A stretch of DNA of 64,000 nt. Origin: M269 sp964640795. GTDB taxonomy: Bacteria; Pseudomonadota; Gammaproteobacteria; Enterobacterales; Alteromonadaceae. A program made the translations under genes and the position numbers. Within the stretch, counting starts at the first letter, position 1, and every line of letters starts with the position of its first letter. The stretch lies in assembly GCA_964640795.1 (NCBI GenBank), contig CAZXIN010000007.1, positions 95,043 to 159,042 on the forward strand, given 5' to 3'. This document shows positions 26,406 to 35,275 of the stretch, piece by piece. Below the pieces are notes generated by a model. It was not told the DNA's origin, did no database searches, and worked only from the letters and a program-made list of their open reading frames with translations.

Positions 26406-27845
26406 ATGCCAGCAACCTATTTAATCATTTTGTTTGCGCTTTTATACTCCCACATCACCGCCGCCGACCAAGCAATACAAATAGCCAAAACCTACAATAT
26501 TCAGTCGGGTATATTAAACGAACCTCGAGATTATTACGTTTCCCTCCCTAAGTCTTATGAGCAAACCACGCATCGATACCCTGTACTTGTGCTGCTTGAT
26601 GCCAAACAGAATATGAAGCACGCCGTATCAAGTGCTCAAAATCTTGCGCAATGGCGTGGTATCCCTGAGATCATCATAGTCGGTATCCCAAGTGTTAACC
26701 GAACAAGAGACTTCACGCCAAGTAAGGATGCCAATTTTTCCAAAGAGAGCGGGCAGGGAAAAAAGTTTATGCAGTTTATTAAACAAGAGTTACTACCTGT
26801 GGTTGATAAACAGTTCAGAACTCACCCCTACCGAATATTAGAAGGCCATTCGTTAGGTGGTTTATTTACTGCAACGGAGCTACTTAGCAATGCCCATTTT
26901 TTCAATGCATTCATCATTGCAGCTCCCTCACTTTGGTGGAAAGGTTTTGAAGCAATCGAGCAAGCCAAAAAGTTACCAGCAGGCATAAGTCAAACCGAAA
27001 CTGCTGTATACCTTGGGATTGGAGAGAACGATGGCAATGGTCTGAAAAATGAACTGACTCAATTTGTAGAGCTGTTACAACACGCCCCTCAACTCAACCT
27101 TAGACTCAAGCACAAAGAACTTTTAGGCGAAGGTCATATGTCTGCACCTTTGTTAATTAACTACTATGGGTTAGTGCACATTTTCTCTGATGTTCAGTAT
27201 CCAAAAGCAAAATGGGATGATTTCACTAATGAAGCCTTTGTATCTTTTGAAAAAACCATAAAGAAAAAATATGGCTCTGGTGTCATTCAAACGGCTAAGC
27301 ATTATATTGGTCTAGCCCACCATCTAGAGACTAAGAACAACTTTGAAGGTGCGATAACTGTTCTCAAATCCAATGCACTCGCATACCCTGACTATTTCCT
27401 AAATCATGAATGGCTTGCCAATGCCTATGCCCTCAATGGGGATATTTCACAGGCGATCGAACACTATCAAATAGCCTATGAGCTGACACGCAATTCAACC
27501 CAAGGCGCGGGTAATTCTGAGCAGTATTTACAGCAAATAGAAAGACTAAAAAACCCGCTTGATATCTCCAAGTCCAAAATGAAAGCGCTATCAGGTTGTT
27601 ATATTAATGATGATAGGAAACTTGGATTTAGAGAGATGGAAGGCAAATTCATGGGCCGCAATAAAACCTTAGGTGACTTCGAGCTTTTCCCAAAAGAAAA
27701 TGACCAGTTCTTCATGCGCAAACAACCTCAGTATCAATACCAATTCGAGCACGGCAGCAGGAATAAAAAAGTAATACTGGATGCGGGAGACACAACGCTT
27801 GAGTTTACCTTTGTTGGCAAGTTTAGCGAGTGCGGTAATCAATAA
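26406..27845 (+). CDS. Secreted esterase (esterase D / Fes-like fold) with TPR-like C-terminal region
   Basis: This 479-residue protein has a short signal peptide (cleavage about HITAAD). The PF00756-type esterase domain spans residues 25-270, with YPVLVLLDAKQNM, the nucleophile LEGHSLGGLFT and the likely catalytic His in LGEGHMSAP. Residues about 300-380 look like tetratricopeptide helices (LAYPDYFLNHEWLANAYALNGD). A small beta-rich C-terminal segment follows. Substrates in this class include siderophore esters and acyl groups; none can be assigned here. Confidence 0.83.
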   Translation: MPATYLIILFALLYSHITAADQAIQIAKTYNIQSGILNEPRDYYVSLPKSYEQTTHRYPVLVLLDAKQNMKHAVSSAQNLAQWRGIPEIIIVGIPSVNRTRDFTPSKDANFSKESGQGKKFMQFIKQELLPVVDKQFRTHPYRILEGHSLGGLFTATELLSNAHFFNAFIIAAPSLWWKGFEAIEQAKKLPAGISQTETAVYLGIGENDGNGLKNELTQFVELLQHAPQLNLRLKHKELLGEGHMSAPLLINYYGLVHIFSDVQYPKAKWDDFTNEAFVSFEKTIKKKYGSGVIQTAKHYIGLAHHLETKNNFEGAITVLKSNALAYPDYFLNHEWLANAYALNGDISQAIEHYQIAYELTRNSTQGAGNSEQYLQQIERLKNPLDISKSKMKALSGCYINDDRKLGFREMEGKFMGRNKTLGDFELFPKENDQFFMRKQPQYQYQFEHGSRNKKVILDAGDTTLEFTFVGKFSECGNQ

Positions 27846-27893
27846 AGAGAGCCACACCAAACACCTTAATAAACCCCCATTGCTCTTTTCACA

Positions 27894-28232
27894 TCATAGT
27901 CTGGCTGACCAATCGCCATTGCTTTCCAACGAGCATGCTTCTTCCGTATCAAAGCAAACATGTCGTTTGGCATCTTTCAATAAAACGCCAACTTTAAGTA
28001 ATTGTTGCTGAATTAGCTTACGAATAACAACATCCAGTTGACTGTTTTTAGCTTCATCCAATGCGTTATTCGTGTCAAAAATGCATGTAACGACTAAGCT
28101 TGCTGGAAAGTTAGCGTAATCGGCAGTATGCGTTAACCACTCAAATCCAATGTGCTTAGCTTTAACCTGATCACAGACGATAGTCAGCGCTTTAACCACG
28201 TTATTATCGAGCTTTTTAACTGTTTTTTTCAT
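27894..28232 (-). CDS. Conserved small protein of unknown function
   Basis: This 112-residue soluble protein lacks a signal peptide or obvious enzymatic motif. The segment FEWLTHTADYANFPASLVVTCIFD resembles short gammaproteobacterial proteins that some databases label as Fis-family regulators. I see no Fis helix-turn-helix in it and do not endorse that label. It starts 24 bases after the stop of the upstream hydrolase on the same strand, so it is probably the last gene of the MltB-hydrolase operon. Confidence 0.65.
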   Translation of the reverse strand: MKKTVKKLDNNVVKALTIVCDQVKAKHIGFEWLTHTADYANFPASLVVTCIFDTNNALDEAKNSQLDVVIRKLIQQQLLKVGVLLKDAKRHVCFDTEEACSLESNGDWSARL

Positions 28233-28256
28233 GGTATGAATTCAAATCCGTCAATA

Positions 28257-29183
28257 TCAACGCAAAAACTCAAGGGTGTCCTTCGCGGTTATTTCAGGTA
28301 TTTCCTCCATAGGAATATGCCCAGCTTCATATTCTATGAGTTTCGTATCAGCAATAGCCTGTTCAAACTTATAAGCATCGCTTAATGGGATCCACTCGTC
28401 GTATTTACCCCATTGAATGAGCGTCGGTGCAGTAATGTCTTTCAGTAAATTGGTTCTATCAATCTCACCTTGTACGACTCTGTCGACAAAAGCCTGACGG
28501 TTTCCAGTGCGCTTCGCGAATTGATGGTAACGTTTGACCAGCTCATCCGTAATCAAAGAGTCATCGTAATACACTTCTTCAATATTTTTGCGGATTAGAC
28601 TAATAGGCGTTACCCATTTAAACAGCTGTCCACCTATAGGGTTGCGCGCTAACTTAAAAATGGTAGGTACATTTTCTCTACGTAAGAAACCGCTGGCATC
28701 AATAAGGACTAATTTAGTCACCTTGTTAGGGTATGTGGCAGCATAATTCCAAGCTATGTCACCCCCTAACGAATTGCCTGCCAGATGGAATTTTTCGAGT
28801 CCTAATTGTTCGGTAAACGCGTCCAAGAAGCGGACATAAGCTTCTTTACTGTAATCTCTTTCGGGGCTTGGGCCTGTTAAGCCAAAAGCAGGTAAGTCAA
28901 ACCGAACAACGTTAAAATGCGGCTTTAACTGTTCAACCCAATCATCCCATGTGTGCAAAGATGCTGCCGTACCATGGATTAGAACTAAGCTGGGTGCGGA
29001 TTCGTTACCTTCGACGCGGTAATGGACTGACATCCCTTGTACATCAACAAAGCGTGATTCCTCATTCGCATACTCCTTTTTCAACGTCTCCGCAGGAATA
29101 TCAGCTTGATATAGCCACAAGAGCAGTAAGACAACTAACAGAACAAGACTGACGCTACCGAGAAAAAAGCTTTTCAAGATCAC
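28257..29183 (-). CDS. Membrane-anchored alpha/beta hydrolase
   Basis: This 308-residue protein has an uncleaved-looking N-terminal helix (about residues 5-28). The serine-hydrolase fold has IHGTAASLHTWDDWV (oxyanion side), GNSLGGDIAWNYA (nucleophile Ser), IQWGKYDEWIP (acid) and YEAGHIPMEE (His). It uses a GTG start that shares its G with the TAG stop of the upstream MltB-like gene, so the two are translationally coupled. Its role is unknown; the coupling suggests envelope or peptidoglycan-linked work. Confidence 0.85.
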   Translation of the reverse strand: MILKSFFLGSVSLVLLVVLLLLWLYQADIPAETLKKEYANEESRFVDVQGMSVHYRVEGNESAPSLVLIHGTAASLHTWDDWVEQLKPHFNVVRFDLPAFGLTGPSPERDYSKEAYVRFLDAFTEQLGLEKFHLAGNSLGGDIAWNYAATYPNKVTKLVLIDASGFLRRENVPTIFKLARNPIGGQLFKWVTPISLIRKNIEEVYYDDSLITDELVKRYHQFAKRTGNRQAFVDRVVQGEIDRTNLLKDITAPTLIQWGKYDEWIPLSDAYKFEQAIADTKLIEYEAGHIPMEEIPEITAKDTLEFLR

Positions 29184-30424
29184 TAGGAGGTGCTCAATTT
29201 AGCAGCAGCTTCTGCAACTGTGTCAATGAGTACCTTATCTGGGAAGCCGTCAGCAACCAACTTATGTTGGACTTGGAACCCGCGTATACCTTTACGGGTT
29301 GCTGGCCCTAAAATACCATCAGCTTCACCCACCTCAAATCCCAAGGCGTTTAAAGACTCTTGGAGGACTTGCATATCTGCAACAGAATAATCATCAAGCT
29401 TAGGTAATTCTTTAGAAAGTGGAGCCTTACCCAGAATACGATCAGCCAAATAGCCTACCGCAATGGCATAAAACTCAGAATTATTCCAACGCATGATAAT
29501 ATCGAAGTTGCGATAAGCTAAGAATGCGGGCCCCTTGTGTCCGGCAGGCACTAACAGCGACGCATCAAGTTCAGGTGCTCCAAGCGTTTTACCATTTGCC
29601 TGTGTCACACCTTGCTCCGACCAGAAGCCTAATTTCTGCTGTAAGTCTTTACCGGCTAATTGATAGTCAAAAGACTCAGGTAACGCAACTTCCCTTCCCC
29701 ACCTGAATCCAGGAACCCAGCCTAACTGATTGAGAAAGTTCGCTGCCGACGCTAACGCATCAAGTTCACTATTCCACAAGTCAACACGTCCATCGTTATC
29801 CCCATCGATAGCGTAACGCATATAAGCTGATGGCATGAATTGGGTGTGTCCCATAGCTCCGGCCCAAGAGCCAACCATGGTAGCTACCTCAAAATCTTCA
29901 CGGTCCATCAATAACAAGGCTTGCATAAGTTCTTTACTAAAAAACTCACTACGCCTCTGATCGCAAGCCAAAGTCACCAGTGAATCGATGATCGGTATCT
30001 TGCCTTTGTATGAACCAAAATTTGTTTCGAGTCCCCAAAAAGACACCAAATAATGAGCAGGCACACCGTATTGTTGTGTTAACTCTTGTAAAAAAGCCCG
30101 ATGCTTTTTATACATTTCACGACCTTTGTTAATGCGCCAGTCGTTAACCCTCTTATTCAGATAATTGGGGAAAGTCTTTACAAATTCGGGTTGGTTACGA
30201 TCATACGAAATAATTTTGTCGAGATGTTTGGCTTTACCCAACACATTATCTATTCGCTGTTCAGATACACCAGAAGATTCAGCTCTTTGTTGCAAATTAG
30301 CAACGCACTGAGAAAAAGGAATTGGCTCTTCGGGTGTTTCTTCTTCGGCATTTGCTGCAAATACCGTTGTTGTTGCCAAAGCCAATAAAAATGACATACG
30401 TAGAGGAAAAAAAGAATTCAACAA
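29183..30424 (-). CDS. MltB-family lytic murein transglycosylase with peptidoglycan-binding domain
   Basis: This 413-residue periplasmic protein cleaves peptidoglycan strands to form 1,6-anhydro ends. A signal peptide (about residues 1-26) is followed by the SLT_2/MltB domain, with the catalytic Glu in WGLETNFGS and the conserved GSWAGAMGHTQFMPSAY. The C-terminal domain is a PG_binding_1 type (LQESLNALGFEVGEADGILGPATRKGIRGFQ). The domain order matches the soluble MltB relatives of gammaproteobacteria. It overlaps the next gene at the TAG/GTG junction. Confidence 0.93.
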   Translation of the reverse strand: MLNSFFPLRMSFLLALATTTVFAANAEEETPEEPIPFSQCVANLQQRAESSGVSEQRIDNVLGKAKHLDKIISYDRNQPEFVKTFPNYLNKRVNDWRINKGREMYKKHRAFLQELTQQYGVPAHYLVSFWGLETNFGSYKGKIPIIDSLVTLACDQRRSEFFSKELMQALLLMDREDFEVATMVGSWAGAMGHTQFMPSAYMRYAIDGDNDGRVDLWNSELDALASAANFLNQLGWVPGFRWGREVALPESFDYQLAGKDLQQKLGFWSEQGVTQANGKTLGAPELDASLLVPAGHKGPAFLAYRNFDIIMRWNNSEFYAIAVGYLADRILGKAPLSKELPKLDDYSVADMQVLQESLNALGFEVGEADGILGPATRKGIRGFQVQHKLVADGFPDKVLIDTVAEAAAKLSTS

Positions 30425-30613
30425 ACGGGCTACCTTATTCTAACAACCTAACGACATGCTAACTGAGTCTGCAGAAATTAGCAGCAAAAAATAAGAGGCA
30501 GCTTAAATGTACAAGGAACAAAACTGTAAACCGATTTATCCTTACTGAGGAAGAAAACTGTACTCACGAATTGGACAATGATGAGCAGTTGTATATTGTG
30601 TCGTCTGTTAATA

Positions 30614-30683
30614 TCAATCTGTCTTGATAAGTAATCAACGCATTACCATGTGCATTAAGTGAATACTTATCAAGACATATTGG
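30614..30683. repeat. TA-flanked short inverted-repeat element
   Basis: Two 23-bp arms (30614-30636 and 30661-30683), inverted and identical at 20 of 23 positions, share the core TGTCTTGATAAGTA and surround a 24-nt spacer. TA lies on both sides (30612-30613, 30684-30685). It could be a very small MITE or a regulatory dyad for the M28 peptidase gene 42 bases downstream. Confidence 0.65.
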
Positions 30684-30724
30684 TACAAGAAATATAAAAA
30701 TAGCCCATCATTTGGAGACGCTTA

Positions 30725-32098
30725 ATGACACTTAAATCCATAGTTACTGCTTGCAGTCTTATGGTTGCACCACTTGCTTTAGCGCAGTCAGCACCCACTT
30801 ACGTTGATCAAGCACAATTACACGACATTGCCAGTAAAATATCAGCAGACAATATCGAAAGAGATATTACCAAGCTCGTGGGTTTTGGAACTCGCCATAC
30901 ATTGTCAGAAACAAAGTCTGATACACGAGGCATTGGTGCAGCAAGGCGTTGGATAAAAAGTGAGTTCGACAAAATATCTCAAGCTTGTGGTGGCTGTCTT
31001 GAAGTACAATTTCAATCACGAACAGTGTCAGGCGAAAGGCGCATCCCAAATGCTACAGAAGTAGTCAGTGTTATTGCCATTCAACGAGGCCAGACTGATC
31101 CCGACCGTTATGTTGTCATGTCAGGCGATATTGATTCGCGCGTATCTGATGTGATGGATTTCACTTCTGATTCCCCCGGTGCGAATGACAATGCATCTGG
31201 TGTAGCCGGTGTTTTGGAAGCAGCACGCGTTTTAACTCAATACAAATTTAGCGGCAGTGTTGTCTATGCGGCCTTAGCCGGTGAAGAGCAAGGGCTTTTT
31301 GGTGGCAGAATCATGGCTGAGAATGCGCAAAAAGAAGGCTGGCGCATCAAGGCTGTTTTAAATAACGATATGATTGGCAATATCGAAGGAGTTAATGGTG
31401 TCATCAATAACACCACTGCCCGTATTTTTGCCGAAGGTACTCGCCAAACCGAAACCGACGCGGAAGCGAATAGAAGGCGTTTCACTGGCGGTGAAGTTGA
31501 CTCACCTAGCCGTAACCTTGCACGTTACATTGATTGGATGGCCGATCGCTACATTCCCAACCTAGACACTATGGTTGTATACCGTTTAGACCGTTTTGGA
31601 CGCGGTGGTCACCATCGCCCATTCAATGACCTAGGTTACCCTGGTGTTCGCATTATGGAAACGAACGAAAATTACACACGTCAACACCAAGACTTAAGAA
31701 CAGAGAACGGCATTAAATATGGTGACGTTATTGAAGGTGTAGATTTTGACTATGCCGCAAAATTAACGGCACTTAATGCTGTGTCGCTTGCAGGTATGGC
31801 TGCAGCACCAAACCCACCAGCCAAGGTAGACATAAAAGGTGCAGTACAGCCGAGCACAACATTGTCATGGGCTGCGGCAGATGCTAAGCAAAATCCTCAC
31901 CTAAAGGGATACAAAATATATTGGCGTTTAACCGATGCTCCACAATGGCAATACAGCAAGTTTGTCGGCAATGTAACTGAGTACACTTTAGAGAACATTG
32001 TCATCGACAATTACTTCTTTGGTGTAGCAAGTGTGAGCAAAGACGGTTATGAAAGTCCTGTCGTCTATCCAGGCGCTGCAGGTGCTTTCGGCGAATAA
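30725..32098 (+). CDS. Secreted M28-family peptidase with C-terminal fibronectin-like domain
   Basis: This 457-residue protein has a signal peptide (cleavage about LALAQ, residue 20). It is an M28 co-catalytic metallopeptidase with GANDNASG (bridging Asp), AGEEQGLFG (catalytic Glu and ligand Glu), NNDMIGN (Asp) and YTRQHQD (His). The first ligand motif, usually H-x-D, is SGDIDSR here, with Asp in place of the His. Residues about 370-457 form a fibronectin type III-like domain (TTLSWAAADAKQNP ... KGYKIYWR). It probably works as an exported aminopeptidase, if the altered site binds metal. GGAG at 30715-30718 is the ribosome site. Confidence 0.87.
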   Translation: MTLKSIVTACSLMVAPLALAQSAPTYVDQAQLHDIASKISADNIERDITKLVGFGTRHTLSETKSDTRGIGAARRWIKSEFDKISQACGGCLEVQFQSRTVSGERRIPNATEVVSVIAIQRGQTDPDRYVVMSGDIDSRVSDVMDFTSDSPGANDNASGVAGVLEAARVLTQYKFSGSVVYAALAGEEQGLFGGRIMAENAQKEGWRIKAVLNNDMIGNIEGVNGVINNTTARIFAEGTRQTETDAEANRRRFTGGEVDSPSRNLARYIDWMADRYIPNLDTMVVYRLDRFGRGGHHRPFNDLGYPGVRIMETNENYTRQHQDLRTENGIKYGDVIEGVDFDYAAKLTALNAVSLAGMAAAPNPPAKVDIKGAVQPSTTLSWAAADAKQNPHLKGYKIYWRLTDAPQWQYSKFVGNVTEYTLENIVIDNYFFGVASVSKDGYESPVVYPGAAGAFGE

Positions 32099-32126
32099 AG
32101 GCTAATAGCTTCAGCATAATCTCAGT

Positions 32127-32498
32127 TCCCGAATAAATTCGGTCCCACAGATATAGCCCCACTGTGGAACCGGCTTTAGCCGGGAAAAATATTAAAGTTC
32201 AAGGCCTAATTCAAACTATTCCCGAATAAATACAGCCCCACAAATTCAATCTCACTGTGGGACCAGCTTTAGCCGGGAAAAGTATTAAAGCTCAAGGTCT
32301 AATTCAAACTATTCCCGAATAAATTCGATCCCACAAATTCAATCGCACCGTGTGACCGGCTTTAGCCGGGAAAAATATTAAAGCTCAAGGTCTGATTCAA
32401 ACTATTCCCGAATAAATTCGATCCCACAAATTCAATCTCACTGCGGGACCGGCTTTAGCCGGGAAAAGCGTTGAGATTTAAAAGGTGATCCGGACTAT
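32127..32498. repeat. Four tandem 93-bp REP-like repeats
   Basis: Units start at 32127, 32220, 32313 and 32406, and a fifth, degenerate start lies at 32499: an exact 93-bp period. Each has a CCGAATAAATTCGG-type palindrome (degenerate in some units), TCCCACA and its partner TGTGGGA, the CCGGCTTTAGCCGG palindrome, and a linker of about 40 bases (AAAATATTAAAGCTCAAGG and on). Units 2 and 3 differ at few positions. Single fragments occur elsewhere in the window. No coding potential. Confidence 0.95.
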
Positions 32499-32609
32499 TC
32501 CCAAATCCAGATTCCTTATCAAGAACACCACGCTCTGGTATTTCCGATTCAAAAAAATACTTTTTTTCAGTACTATCAACCTATTAATTAATGGACTGAT
32601 AAAAATCAT

Positions 32610-33989
32610 ATGCCACTCTCACCTTCCGATTCATGTGTCCTTATCGTTGACGATCGCCCAGATGTGCGCATTAGTGCACGTTTTGTGCTGGAAGATAATC
32701 ACTATCAAGTCAAAGAGGCAGAAACCCCTTTTCAAGCAAAGGAAGTGATTGAACAGGACAACATCCACCTTATCTTGCTCGACATGAATTATTCACGCGA
32801 TACAACCTCTGGTGAAGAAGGCCTCGAATTTTTAACTTGGTTGAATAAAGCTAATTTAAACATTCCCATTGTTGCTATGACCGCTTGGTCGAATGTCGAG
32901 TTAGCAGTAAAAGCGATGCAACTTGGTGCAGGTGATTTTTTAGAAAAGCCATGGAAAAACCAGCGATTAATGCAAATTGTATCGCAGCAAATTGCCCTTT
33001 CTGGGTTAAAGAAGGAAAATCAGGTTCTCGAACAGAGACTAGAGTCTGCCAATAAAGATGCGGCTCAAAACGAGGACTATGAGTGGCGTTCGCCTTGTAT
33101 GATTGAACTCATGCAACAGATTGATAGTGTCGCCCCTACCGACGTATCCATATTATTGACCGGAGACAATGGCACAGGCAAAAGCCAACTTGCCCAATTC
33201 ATTCATCAGCGTTCTGCCGCGCGCAATGGTCCGTTTATCGCTGTGAATATGGGGGCAATCTCAGAAACATTATTCGAAAGCGAGATATTCGGTCATGTTA
33301 AAGGTGCCTTCACCGATGCAAAATCGAATCGAATAGGTCGCTTTGAACTAGCCAAAGACGGCACCCTATTTTTAGATGAAATTGCCAATATTCCGCTATC
33401 GCAACAAGCTAAGTTGCTTCGTGTGTTGGAATCAGGCGAATATGAAGTGTTAGGTTCCAGCAAAACGCAAAAGACGCGAACTCGGATGATTAGCGCAACT
33501 AATGGTAACTTTGAAAAGCTAATAGCAGAAGAGTTATTCAGAGAAGACTTGTTCTATCGCATCAATACTTTGGAATTTAGGGTACCGTCTTTACGTGAGC
33601 GTACGTTGGATATTGTGCCACTTGCCGAGCACTTTGTTGCTTTGTACTCTAAGAAATACAACAAAGTACCTAAACCTTTGAGTCAAGAGGCCGCTGATGC
33701 GTTATTGGATTATTCGTGGCCCGGCAATATCCGGGAGCTTAGTCACTTAATGGAACGTGCTGTGCTTTTATGTCGGGAAGACGAGTTATCTGCCGCTAAC
33801 CTGAATATCAGATCAACACAAACACTTGATGCCTTGCCGATGATGACGCTCGAAGAAGCCGAGAAAAAGCTGATTAAACAAGCATTAGATCGTGTCAATC
33901 AACATGTACCTAAGGCAGCCACCTTACTCGGCCTAACAAAATCATCCCTCTATCGTCGTTTGGAAAAATATGACGATATTCAAAGCTAG
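32610..33989 (+). CDS. Sigma54-dependent response regulator (NtrC/AtoC class)
   Basis: This 459-residue protein has an N-terminal receiver with the phospho-Asp region LILLDMNYSRDTTSGEEGLEFL, an AAA+ domain with Walker A TGDNGTGKSQ, and a C-terminal Fis-type helix (AATLLGLTKSSLYRRLEK). The sigma54 contact loop reads GAFTDA instead of GAFTGA, a natural variant. The gene overlaps the next (kinase) gene by 20 bases, so the two form a cognate pair. A likely target is the sigma54 promoter upstream of the HlyD-ABC operon at 42371; this is inference from the promoter class and from similar regulator-transporter linkages. Confidence 0.93.
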   Translation: MPLSPSDSCVLIVDDRPDVRISARFVLEDNHYQVKEAETPFQAKEVIEQDNIHLILLDMNYSRDTTSGEEGLEFLTWLNKANLNIPIVAMTAWSNVELAVKAMQLGAGDFLEKPWKNQRLMQIVSQQIALSGLKKENQVLEQRLESANKDAAQNEDYEWRSPCMIELMQQIDSVAPTDVSILLTGDNGTGKSQLAQFIHQRSAARNGPFIAVNMGAISETLFESEIFGHVKGAFTDAKSNRIGRFELAKDGTLFLDEIANIPLSQQAKLLRVLESGEYEVLGSSKTQKTRTRMISATNGNFEKLIAEELFREDLFYRINTLEFRVPSLRERTLDIVPLAEHFVALYSKKYNKVPKPLSQEAADALLDYSWPGNIRELSHLMERAVLLCREDELSAANLNIRSTQTLDALPMMTLEEAEKKLIKQALDRVNQHVPKAATLLGLTKSSLYRRLEKYDDIQS

Positions 33990-35259
33990 GACATTACCAC
34001 AGTTTATCCGCTCAGTACTTGGCGCTTTTGCTGCGGTACTTTTGTTACTGATCTACGCATTACTGGCGACTTACGAATGGCAACCGTTTAATATCGGCTT
34101 AGCACTGATGATTATTGTCTTGCTGCTAATATCAGGCATATCAGCATTCGAGCAGCGTATTTTATCTACCTATAGTCGAGCTATGCTGCACTTAGAGGCT
34201 GTTAAAGTAGAAGATTATACACAATATGCCAAATCGGAATTTGAAGAAGGCATTACGGCTGATTTTCACAAAGAGCTCCATGAAATTAGCCACTATTTAC
34301 AAGTACAGAAGTCACAATACGATCAGCATGCAATGTTGCTTTATCAGCTGATTGATCAACTTGATACGCCTATGTTGGTTTTTAACAACAAGCAGAAACT
34401 TAGTTATGCAAATGCCGCATTTGCCGTTTTATTTGGTCAACCATGGCAGATGTTTCGCCTTGCTTCACCTAAATTTCTCGGCTTAGAAAAAAAGCGCGAA
34501 GGTTGGGAGATTAAAGACAAACCCGGTCAGTGGCATATTAGCCAAAGTGAATTTATTGATGCAGGAGAGCGTCACCAGCTTTTAGTATTTACCAACATAG
34601 ATGCCGCTATCCGAGCTAGCCAACTAAGTGCATGGCAGCAAATTATTCGTGTGTTAGGTCATGAAATTCGTAATTCACTGACGCCAGTGTCTTCACTCGC
34701 AGAAAGCTTAGCGACAAAACTTGAGTCCGAAAGAGAGAAGCAAGCCTTATCCGTCATATCAGATCGTTGTATTCATTTGCAGGATTTCGTTAACCGCTAT
34801 TCGTCACTCAGTCAAAAACTCAATCTAAACATCGAATCCATAGATATCAAAAGGTTCATCGACAAACTCAACGCACTATTCCCAGAACACCAGCTCAATA
34901 TTAAAACCAAGGCTAAATTACTCAGTGCAGACCCCGCTTTTATAGAACAGGTCTTTATCAATTTAATTAAGAATGCTTATGAAGCAAGCGCCTCACAGAT
35001 AGCTATAAGCTTCGAAGAAAAAAACGGCAGATCACTGATTAGCCTTATCGATAACGGTCAAGGGTTTGCGAATATTGAGAACCTCTTTGTGCCGCTATTT
35101 TCAACCAAACAGCAAGGCCAAGGTATTGGGTTAACTTTCTGTCGCAATATCATTGAGCAGCACAATGGTAGCATTGAGCTAATCAATAACACCGCCAAAG
35201 TCAATCAAGGCAGAGGAGTTACCGTTAGCATCAGTTTGCCTATTAAAAGTCCGATTTAG
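33970..35259 (+). CDS. NtrY-like membrane sensor histidine kinase
   Basis: This 429-residue inner-membrane kinase has two N-terminal helices (about residues 10-32 and 36-55) with almost no periplasmic loop. A PAS-like domain follows (about 120-205, IDQLDTPMLVFNNKQKLSYANAAFA). The phospho-His box is VLGHEIRNSLTPVSSL, and ATPase motifs are NLIKNAYEA, DNGQGF and GQGIGLTFCRNI. The short periplasmic part suggests it senses within or at the membrane, which suits envelope or peptide stress. It is translationally coupled to the regulator upstream. Confidence 0.92.
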   Translation: MTIFKARTLPQFIRSVLGAFAAVLLLLIYALLATYEWQPFNIGLALMIIVLLLISGISAFEQRILSTYSRAMLHLEAVKVEDYTQYAKSEFEEGITADFHKELHEISHYLQVQKSQYDQHAMLLYQLIDQLDTPMLVFNNKQKLSYANAAFAVLFGQPWQMFRLASPKFLGLEKKREGWEIKDKPGQWHISQSEFIDAGERHQLLVFTNIDAAIRASQLSAWQQIIRVLGHEIRNSLTPVSSLAESLATKLESEREKQALSVISDRCIHLQDFVNRYSSLSQKLNLNIESIDIKRFIDKLNALFPEHQLNIKTKAKLLSADPAFIEQVFINLIKNAYEASASQIAISFEEKNGRSLISLIDNGQGFANIENLFVPLFSTKQQGQGIGLTFCRNIIEQHNGSIELINNTAKVNQGRGVTVSISLPIKSPI

Positions 35260-35275
35260 GTTTAAACAACCTAAA
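35255..35275. terminator. Possible bidirectional terminator between convergent genes
   Basis: TTTAGGTT / AACCTAAA (35255-35262 with 35268-35275) with a 5-nt loop spans both stop codons. It has low GC and no T run, so it is weak. Confidence 0.3.

Noticed and set aside
27894..28232. Small protein labelled as a Fis-family regulator
   Set aside because: No Fis-type helix-turn-helix can be seen, so I left it as a conserved protein of unknown function.
32127..32498. Tandem array considered as a CRISPR
   Set aside because: The 93-bp units repeat throughout with no unique spacers, and there are no cas genes.
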